A program made the position numbers and the translations under genes. This document shows, piece after piece, positions 55,863-64,000 of a DNA stretch of 64,000 nt. Where the stretch lies: the NCBI GenBank assembly GCA_907163345.1, contig CAJQUN010000427.1, positions 124,001 to 188,000 on the forward strand, given 5' to 3'. The notes beneath the pieces are model-generated. The model was not told the DNA's origin. It worked only from the letters and a program-made list of their open reading frames with translations, and did not search any database. Position 1 is the first letter of the stretch. Every line of letters starts with the position of its first letter. This stretch comes from Haberlea rhodopensis. Its lineage: Eukaryota; Streptophyta; Magnoliopsida; Lamiales; Gesneriaceae.

Positions 55863-56645
55863 ATATCCAAGGCAACCAACAACGTTACAAGCACACTATC
55901 GTTACGATCGGTCCTTGAGAAGGACAAACTTAATGGGACAAATTTCCTAGACTGGTATAGGAATTTGAGGATTGTCCTCAAACAAGAAAAGAAACAATAT
56001 GTCCTAGAGGAACCCTTACCTGCTGAGGCTGCTAAAGCCGATAAAGATGCTTACAAGAAGCATCAAAATGACGCACTTGATGTTGGGTGCCTTATGCTTG
56101 CCACCATGAACTATGAACTTCAGAAGCAACATGAGGAAATGGAGGCGTTCGATATGATCGAGCATCTAAAGCAGCTGTACCAATAACAAGCAAGACAAGA
56201 GAGGTATGATGTCTCTAAAGCGTTATTCCAGTGTAGAATGGTAGAAGGAAATCTGGTTGGAACTCATGTACTCAAGATGATTGGGGACATTGAGAATCTG
56301 GAGAAGCTGGGTTTTCCATTGGACCAAGAGTTGGCCACTGACGTGATCTTGCAATCGTTGCCTGAAAGCTTCAGTCAATTTGTCTTGAATTACAATATGA
56401 TTGAAATTGAAAAGACTCTACCACAGTTGCTTGGCATGCTGAGAACTTTTGAAGCTAACAGCAAGAAGTCCAAACCTACAAATGTTCTTATTGTGAATAA
56501 GAGCAAGGGAAGGGCTAAAGCAAAAGGCTTAAAGAAGAACAAGAAAGTTCTTGTCAAATCTAAGCCTCATACTTCTGCACTTAAGCCAAAGGGAGGAGTG
56601 GCAAAAGAGGGGAACTGTTTCCATTGCGGTGAGACCGGACATTAG
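55863..56645 (+). pseudogene. Element H gag (start lost, two stops)
   Basis: The frame opens after TAG at 55860 and gives ISKATNN, then SLRSVLEKDKLNGTNFLDWY and LRIVLKQEKKQYVLEEPLP. The first codon is ATA at 55863, where ATG would be expected, so the start seems lost by one change; the next in-frame Met is far inside. A TAA at 56184-56186 breaks LKQLYQ / QARQERYD. The frame then runs through LGFPLDQELATDVILQSLP to the zinc knuckle CFHCGETGH, where TAG (56643-56645) replaces the usual Trp and the last Cys is Gly. The gag core of Copia is otherwise well kept. Confidence 0.88.
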
Positions 56646-58165
56646 AAAAGAAATGGCAAAGTTTATCTGGAGGATCTTACGAAGACGAAGGGAAGTGTGA
56701 CTTCCACTTCAGGTATTTTTGTTATAGAAGTCAATTTATCTACTTCTTCATCCTGGGTATTAGATACTGGATGTGGATCTTACATTTGTGTTAATGTGCG
56801 GGATTTAAAAGGAGTAGGACATTGGCAAAAGGCGAGGTAGATCTCCGAGTAGGAAATGGAGCAAGAGTTGCTGCATTAGCTATAGGAGATTATTCATTAT
56901 CTTTGCCTTCCGGTTTATCTTTAGATTTAAAAGACTGTTTTTATGTGCCTTCAATTACTAGAAACATTATCTCTATTTCTTGTTTGGACAAGTTTGGATT
57001 TTCATTTATTATAAAGGACAATTGTTGCTCCATTTATTTAAATGATATGTTTTATGCTAGTGCACAAATGATTAATGGTCTTTATATATTAAATCTTGAT
57101 ATGCCTATCTATAACATAAATACTAAAAGGATTAAGAATAATGATTCTAATCCAACTTATTTCTGGCATTGTCGCTTGGGCCATATAAATGAGAATCGCA
57201 TATCAAAACTTCATAAGGATGGAGTATTGGATTCATTTGATTTTGAATCATATGAAACATGTGAATCTTGTTTAATGGGCAAGATGACTAAAGCTCCTTT
57301 CAAGGGACATGTTGAAAGGACAAAAGATTTATTGAGTCTCATACATAGTGATGTATGTGGGCCAATAAGCACACATGCTAGAGGTGGTTTTCAATACTTC
57401 GTTACATTTACTGATGACTTCAGTAGATATGGGTATGTGTACCTAATGAAACATAAACATGAAACCTTTGAAAAGTTCAAGGATTTCAAGAATGAAGTAC
57501 AAAACCAACTTGGTAAAAGTATCAAAATCCTTCGATCAGATCGAGGAGGTGAATACCTAAGCCAAGAGTTTCATGACTATCTAAAGGAGTTTGGGATAGT
57601 CCCACAACTCACTCCTCCGTATACTCCACAATGGAATGGTGTATCCGAAAGGAGGAATCGAACCTTGTTGGTCATGGTTCGATCAATGATGAGTCATGCA
57701 GATCTTCCGATATCCTTTTGGGGACATGCTTTAGAAACAACAATATTCATACTGAACCGTGTTCCATCTAAATCAGTGGAAAAGACACCATATGAGATAT
57801 GGACTGGGAAACATCCTAGTATGTCTTTTATGAAGATTTGGGGTTGTGAGGCTTTCGTGAGACGTCACGCCTCTAACAAACTTGGACCCAAATCTGATAA
57901 GTGTTTATTTGTGGGTTATCCTAAAGAAACGAAAGGATACTATTTCTATTATCCCACCGAGAACAAAGTGGTTGTTGCTTGGACTGGTGTCTTTCTTGAA
58001 AGAGAATTTATTTCTAGAAAAACCAGTGGGAGACATATAGAACTTAGTGAAGTTCAACCACAAGAAAACATGAACATGAGATTGAGATGGAAACAGAGCA
58101 GTCACCACAAGCTGTTGTGGAAGAAGTGCCTGCTCAAGAGACACAAGCCCAGTGTAGGTCTGTAA
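56646..58165 (+). pseudogene. Element H protease and integrase
   Basis: The same frame as gag continues with SSSWVLDTGCGSYIC (protease, DTG), then shifts by one base between about 56812 and 56822. From 56822 the next frame is open for 447 codons: FYVPSITRNIISISCLDK, then the pre-integrase zinc region FWHCRLGHIN...CESC, LIHSDVCGPIS (first catalytic Asp), RSDRGGEYLSQEF (second Asp) and NGVSERRNRTLLVMVRSMM (catalytic Glu). It ends at 58165 after a second frameshift near 58080, beyond the conserved FVGYP-KGYYFY block. Catalytic residues of integrase are all present. Confidence 0.92.
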
Positions 58166-58905
58166 GAGAACACCGGGAGCCACAGAGATATGGATTTCTT
58201 GTGACTCAACAAGGTGACTTACTACTTATTGATGAGGATGAACCGTCATCTTATCAAGAAGCTATAATGGGCACTGATTCTGAGAAATGGCAAGAGGCCA
58301 TGAAATCTGAGATGGAATCCATGTATGCAAACCAAGTATGGACTTTGGTTGACCCACCTGAAGGGGTGAGACCCATAGGGTGCAAATGGATTTTCAAGAA
58401 GAAGACCGACATAGATGGTAATGTACAAACCTTCAAAGGTCGACTGGTAGCAAAAGGTTTCAAAAATATTCATGGCATTGACTATGATGAAACTTTTTCA
58501 CCAGTTGCCATGGTTAAATCCATTAGGATCTTACTTGCAATAGCTGCATTTCATGATTATGAAATCTGGCAGATGGATGTCAAAACAACTTTCCTTAATG
58601 GAAATCTGCTTGAGGATGTGTACATGACACAGCCCGAGGGTTTTGTCGATCCAAAGGATGCTGGAAAGATATGCAAGCTACAACAATCCATTTATGGATT
58701 GAAGCAAGCTTCTCGGAGTTGGAATCTTTGTTTTGATGATGCAGTCAAAGAGTTTGGTTTCATCAAAAACGTAGATGAACCTTGTGTCTACAAGAATGTC
58801 AGCGGGAGCATAATTATCTTCCTAATATTGTATGTAGATGACATACTTCTAATTGGGAATGATATCCCTGCCTTACAATCTGTAAAGATTTGGCTGAGGA
58901 ATTGA
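58087..58905 (+). pseudogene. Element H reverse transcriptase
   Basis: Frame after the second shift. Contains SEKWQEAMKSEMESM, WTLVDPPEGVRPIGCKWIF, FKGRLVAKGF, the catalytic block QMDVKTTFLNGNL (Ala replaced by Thr in the common KTAFLNG), YMTQPEGFVDP, SIYGLKQASRSWN and the active site LYVDDILLIGND. A TGA at 58903-58905 interrupts it just before FSMKDLGEA, so RNase H lies behind a stop in the same frame. Confidence 0.93.
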
Positions 58906-59757
58906 TTTTCTATGAAAGACTTGGGTGAAGCCACCTATGTATTAGGAATCAAGATCTATAGAGATAGATCGAGAAAATTACTTGGCCTAAGTCAAAGTAC
59001 ATATATAGACAAAGTGCTAAAACGGTTTAGCATGCAAGAATCTAAGAAAGGATTCATGCCTATGACGCATGGAATACATCTCTCGAAGGATCAGTGTCCT
59101 TCAACACCAGATGAGAGACAACGCATGAGTAAGATTCCATATGTGTCAGCTATTGGATCTATCATGTATGCCATGATATGTACTCGTCCCGATGTCTCGT
59201 ATGCTTTGAGCATGACGAGCAGATATCAAGTTGATCAAGGTGAATGTCACTGGATGGCAGTCAAGAATATCCTGAAGTACTTGAGAATAACTAAGGATAC
59301 ATTCTTGATTTATGGAGGTGAGGAAGAGCTCAATGTAATAGGTTACACTGATGCAAGTTTCCAAACCGACAAAGATGATTTTCGATCGCAATCAGGATAT
59401 GTGTTTTGCCTAAATGGAGGTGCTGTAAACTGGAAGCGTTCAAAGCAAGAGACAGTAGCTGATTCTACAACTGAAGCTGAGTATATTGCTGCCTCAGATG
59501 CAGCAAAGGAAGCTGTTTGGATCAAAAAGTTTATTTCTGAACTTGGGGTGATGCCTAGCATACTAGATCCGATAGAACTCTATTGTGACAACAATGGAGC
59601 CATCGCATTGGCTAAGGAACCTAGATCTCACCAAAGATCCAAGCACATACTTCGGCGTTTTCATTTCATTCGAGAAATCGTTGAAAGTGGAGATGTTAAG
59701 ATATGCAAAGTACCAACAGATGATAATGTATCTGACCCATTGACGAAGCCACTGTAA
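58906..59757 (+). pseudogene. Element H RT end and RNase H
   Basis: In frame with the RT part after the TGA. MKDLGEATYVLGIKIYRDRS, the SKIPYVSAIGSIMYAMICTR block, then RNase H: GYTDASFQTDKDD (catalytic Asp), TTEAEYIAASDA (Glu and Asp) and ELYCDNNGAIALAK (Asp), ending SDPLTKPL and TAA at 59755-59757, the usual Copia pol end. All RNase H acidic residues are present. Confidence 0.93.
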
Positions 59758-59835
59758 CAATAGAAGCATGATCGTCATACTAGATCTCTAGGCATTAAGT
59801 ATATGTCTGATTGGTCTTAGTGCAAGTGGGAGATT
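59758..59835 (+). other. Element H 3' non-coding end and polypurine tract
   Basis: Short 3' leader ending AGTGGGAGATT (59825-59835) directly before the 3' LTR. Confidence 0.85.
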
Positions 59836-61299
59836 TGTTGGGATATGCCCTAAGACAAGTCATTAGATGATTGTTTATGACATACAATGTATTATGATTT
59901 TATTAATGGCAAATCATTATTATATCTTATTCGAACATTTGTTCAATATGAATTGATATATAAGTTAATGTCCTTAGAATAATATTGTATTGTTCTTAAA
60001 GATTGTCCCTAGTCAAGTATTATCATGAATACGGATAATGATAATGCATTGAGACTAGTATGTTTTGATTGATGAATTAATTCATGGATATGAGATATCA
60101 AATCAACACATGGGTACATGTTAGAGAACAATGTACTGGACAGACCCACCATGAGAATGCTACATGGATAGTTATATGAGTGTCATAAGCAATTCTCATA
60201 GTGATAATAATGTATGTAATCCTTACGACTTGAGATCATCAGAGATCCCAACATAAGGAGTTATGTATCTTGATATTGTCAAACGTTACCTGTAACAGGG
60301 TAAACTATAAAGGCAACTATTGGATACACTACGAATTATGTAGAGGGATGTTGATTGATCAAGATAGGATTTGTCCCTCCTATATAACAGGAGAAGTGTT
60401 TGGGCCCTTGATCAAGTAAGACTAAAATGCATGGCCGTGCTCGAATGAGTCGATATGTGTATCGAGCTTATTCGTTTATTCTAGTTCTACTTGGGGATCA
60501 AGAAATAGAGATTGAATATACGAGTATGACTATTCCATGACTCGTGTTCAATCTAAACACATGGACAAAGGGATTAAGTTAGATGGTTAATATTATCACA
60601 AGTTCTAAGGTTATGTCGAGTCAATGACATTCTTGTAATTTGGGTAGCCTTGATGTGTTGCTAGATACCGCTCATTGCTTGTGACATAAAATGAGATTTT
60701 ATGTTACTGCCAACATTACAAGATCCTATCGGGTCGCACAAAAGATTAAATCGATAAAGGGAATTAAATTCATTGGATGAATTAAATAATTAAGAAGAGT
60801 CTTAATTACTTGATTATAAGGATTTAATTAAATTATGGGTTTGGGCCCATGAGACTTTAAGAAAGTCTTGAACCTTAATTAAATCTTATAATATATAAAC
60901 AAGGTTATAATTAATTGTTTAATATACAATTCATAAAACCTAAAAGCTACTCTAGCTCTCTCTCTCTCGGCCGCCACTCAAACAAGCATCACCGCCGCCG
61001 CCGCCGTGTGGTGTTTCTTTTTGATTGGTCGCCGTTGATCGGTTTTGAACCGTGAGTTCAGTTCTGGTTCAAGAATAAGTCTAGCAAATTGTTCTTGAAT
61101 GTCCCTTGTTCGATTTGATCGTGTGGATACCGTAGAGGAAAGATCTTGGAGGTGTTGCTCGTGACTCGTGACTTGGCATCGTTTCTGCATCAAACGCGCT
61201 ACAATGGTGAGACTCTTTAATCATTACGATTTGTATAGGTCCTCGGTTAGGAATCCAAATTTTATTTCCGCTGCGCACTTGTGTGTTGGATTCCTTACA
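59836..61299 (+). mobile_element. Element H 3' LTR
   Basis: 1464 bp; small substitutions and short indels against the 5' LTR (for example near 59935, 60013, 60907 and 61070). Confidence 0.93.
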
Positions 61300-61304
61300 A
61301 GAAT

Positions 61305-64000
61305 ACTTGCCGCTGTCATATCGTAGCGTGGAAAGAATATTTGCCACCAAATGTTGAAGCGAGGGTATTGCCGCATGTCGCATTTGAGCGAGGTTATTCG
61401 ATGCCGCTGATATGTCGAAGCGAGGGGTATTAGTGCCACGGTCATGGCAAGTGAGGTGCATTAAAATACACTACTATAACAAGACTAGGGATCCGCTATT
61501 CTATTGGCGATGGTTCATGCCGCTGGGTATTCATAGCGATGGTTCATTCCACTATTCTATTGGCGATGGTTCATGCCGCCGGGTATTCATAGTGATGGTT
61601 CATTCCGCTATTCTATTGGCGATGGTTCATGCCGCCCGGTATTCATAGCGATGGTTCATTCCGCTATTCTATTGGGGATGGTTCATGCCAGGTATTCATA
61701 GCGATGGTTCATTCCGCTATTCTATTGGTGATGGTTCATGCCCCGGGTATTCATAGCGATGGTTCATTCCGCTATTCTATTGGCGATGATTTATGCTGCT
61801 GTGTATCTTAGCGATGGTGCATTCCGCTAGTTTATTGGCGATAGTTCATGCCGTCGGGTACTATATAGAGACGGGTCATTCCGCTACATTTATTGGCGAT
61901 GGTTCATGCCGCCATGTATTATATAGCGATGGGTCATTCCGCTAGATCTATGGCGATGGTTCATACCGTCGGATATCTATAGCGATGTTTTATGCCGCTG
62001 ACTCTATGGCGAGGGATCATGCCACTGATTCTATAGCGATGGGTTATACCGCTATGCACGTAGCACTGGATTACACCACCTACGAGCGATGGGTGCTGAT
62101 TGCGTACCACTGTTGGACGATGGAGACAGGTATGCCGCTATCTTGTTAGCGATGAGGCATGTCATATTACTGTTTTATTAGCATTATTGTGGATGACATG
62201 TATTGTTATAAATATACCGTCATGTGTTTGACGATGAGACTAGGGATGTCGTGTATCGACATGTACCGTCACTAGTTGACGATGTTATTTTGAATGTCAT
62301 ATGTTGACAGGTACCGTCACGGGATGACGAGGACATAATGGATGTCATGTAGACGCGTAGCGTCGTTTCGATGAATAATACACTTTGTGTATGTATTTAG
62401 TCGTATGGTTTGAGTACCAATGGTGAGCACAGGGCAGTGTCTGGGTCACTAGTTGACGAGACCATTATGCCGAACAGGTTGCTCGATGAGTTATTGGGTG
62501 CGCCGTACAGGAAGTGTACCGCATCACATATTTGAAGTAAATGTTTTACGAGTAGTGGTACCTTTGGGTATACTCGTCGGAATGGCTATGACCATGTGAC
62601 TGGTAATAGGAGTAGTTGTTGAGGAAACTACTGCTTATACCGAGGTGACATGTGGTGGACATGATCACACCACCCCTGAGGGAGTGGAATAAATCCTACG
62701 GAATTAGGATTGCGTTGTGGTTAAGTAAGGACACCGGAATGTCCGTGGTGCTTTGGTATTTTAGAGAAATGCTGGGTGATGACCCACTACTCTAAATGGA
62801 TATTACGGCATGGTATACCGAGTGGAACGTGAGATACGTTGGTAGGCTTGGTATATGCCTATAGAGGCAGCGACTTGCTCGCCAGGTATCATTGCAATGC
62901 TATAGAGGACATGTAATAGCCATTGTACTGCTCGTTGGATTTGAGTTTGGTAAATCGTATGGTGATACGATGAGGGTTTATGGTAGACTCTTGTAGTCTC
63001 TATGTGGCATGATGTTTGAGGCATGGAATACCTCACGGGACGTTTATACGTCAAATGATTTGAGGGACTTGTACTGGGACAACTCAGTTTTGTTGGGAGT
63101 ACCAACGTGAGTGTCGACAAGTCATTGTTGGTTCTGGTTGAGAATCCTTGCATATGGAATGCAATGGGGTAACACAATTGGATTTGTGAAATATAGTTAG
63201 TGGGGTAACACTACTATATTGATTTTATCTCTTGGAGAGATTTGGATTGTACTATCATGGAGACAGCAGGTATTGGTTGAGGGTTGATTGTAAATAAACC
63301 TGGGGTAAGCCCTACTGGTGTTGGACCGAGTAAAGGGTTTCTTACCTTTCGGTGAGACGTTCGAGGAGACGCCTCCATGGAAATGCTCGAGATTGTGTAG
63401 TACTTTGGTATTAGTATAGAGCATTGTTAGAATGAGTATACATGGCGTATACGGGTTTCGATTTGGTAATAGTGGCTTTGATGCACTATTCTGAACCAGT
63501 TGCGTATTTTTGGCTCCGGGATGTGTTTTGCAATAAATATATCCAGTTTTCCGAACGGCGGTTCGAGGTTGGAGGGTCATAGTTCGTGACACTTCCCTTG
63601 TGAGGAAGGCGGTATTGATGTACCTACCGATTGGGAATCTTTGGGAGATTCAATGAGTCGGTTTGTGTGGTTTCGATGTTGGAATCACACGGTTTGTGTG
63701 GTGTCGATGTTGGAATCACACCATTGGTCGTTGGTCTGTCAATCATTGTTCTCCACGAGGTGAGAATAGCTGGGGATCGACAGTTGGTTTTGGGACTTTG
63801 AGTATGATTGGAGATACCCGAGCCTGTTGCATTGAGTATGCATGTTGTGATTGGTACTTGGGCAGGTATGTGAATACGAATGCCCGCGTTTTGGTACTTG
63901 TTGAGTATCGGATTAGTGTGCTTGGTTGACGAATCTCCTCTGAGAGATTGTGGCACTTTGAGATTGGTAATTTCGATGGCACGATGTATTTTGATGAATG
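61305..64000 (+). other. Element F internal region, non-coding, second part
   Basis: Continues element F after the Copia insertion. First the rest of array I, then array II (61490-62155), then about 1.8 kb with no ORF that shows retroelement motifs on either strand. 63570-64000 matches the E internal region (49487-49060, complement). In E a further 760 bp follow before the LTR, so F's 3' LTR should start roughly 0.7-0.8 kb right of the window. Confidence 0.7.
61490..62155 (+). repeat. GCGATGG / CCGC tandem array II in element F
   Basis: Units of about 56 bp with CCGCTATTCTATTGGCGATGG, TTCATGCCGC and a GGGTATTCATAGCGATGG stretch, six or seven well-kept units to about 61800, then looser ones to 62155 (61900-62140 still alternates GCGATGG with CCGC). 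Same alternating logic as array I but different spacer sequence. Confidence 0.88.

Larger units (their letters stand above)
52609..61299 (+). mobile_element. Complete Copia element H
   Basis: Ends TGTTGGG and CCTTACA, perfect target duplication AGAAT (52604-52608, 61300-61304). LTRs 1470 and 1464 bp, initiator-Met primer site, 1.8-kb leader, gag-pol, polypurine tract. In the first 400 bp of the LTRs I count about eight differences, so insertion is fairly recent. Copia gene order (integrase before RT) is clear. Lineage not assigned; gag wording (LNGTNFLDWYRNLR) recalls Bianca-like elements, with low certainty. Confidence 0.95.

Noticed and set aside
62803..63982. Minus-strand ORFs of 79-131 codons at the right edge
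   Set aside because: They run against the element's direction and contain no Gag, Pol or other known domain; the matching stretch in E is not open in the same way.

Overview
The window is plant nuclear DNA, almost entirely a nested pile of LTR retrotransposons, with one recognisable host gene fragment at the left edge. A plant origin is shown by the PRE-type bHLH exon, Athila-lineage Ty3/gypsy elements primed by tRNA-Asp, a chromovirus and a Copia element primed by initiator tRNA-Met, and an Athila env-like protein. It looks like a dicot. An env-like ORF near 11-12 kb resembles proteins I associate with Lamiales retrotransposons, but that is a weak recollection. All names are by recognition, without database searches.

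Layout. 1-1229: last exon of a PACLOBUTRAZOL RESISTANCE (PRE) like gene and its flank. 1230-7650: minus-strand Athila element A (3' LTR, conserved 3' non-coding domain, env-like gene, 5' LTR fragment, no gag-pol); its env-like gene is split by a solo LTR (4511-6288, TSD TCCCG), which itself holds a hAT element (5386-6026, TSD ATGCTATG). 7651-8021: Copia RT scrap. 8022-21704: minus-strand gag-only Athila element A2, cut by the 3' part of a SIRE-like Copia element (9334-12390) and by a second Athila-type element B (12725-17917, gag tail plus protease only). 21705-35611: a B-type LTR piece, then a plus-strand Athila LTR (C) broken by a chromovirus (G, 23073-31604) and by a solo LTR of a non-coding family (32085-34522, TSD ACACG), then a B fragment and a tandem hairpin repeat. 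35617-45687: a complete young Athila (D) with TSD CATAT, LTRs of about 1.5 kb and a nearly intact pol. 45962-49487: LTR and 3' internal part of the same non-coding family on the minus strand (E). 49488 to the window end: a plus-strand member (F) inserted into E; F is split by a complete Copia element (H, 52609-61299, TSD AGAAT).

How the parts relate. The non-coding family (three LTR copies of 2.2-2.4 kb, long internal region without ORFs) has the same initiator-Met primer site context and TGTG...TACA-type ends as chromovirus G, so it is best read as a LARD-like derivative moved by chromovirus proteins. A2 and B likewise look like dependants of an autonomous Athila such as D. D and H have near-identical LTRs and perfect target duplications but several coding lesions, so both are recent insertions that are now, or already were, defective.

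The strongest unexplained signals are cis structures. Arrays of the palindrome CGATCGATCG lie inside LTRs of otherwise unrelated families. Arrays alternating GCCGC with GCGAG/GCGGG boxes are shared by the chromovirus and the LARD-like family. A non-coding 3' domain is conserved between autonomous and non-autonomous Athila elements. No CRISPR arrays, prokaryotic genes, tRNA or rRNA genes were seen.
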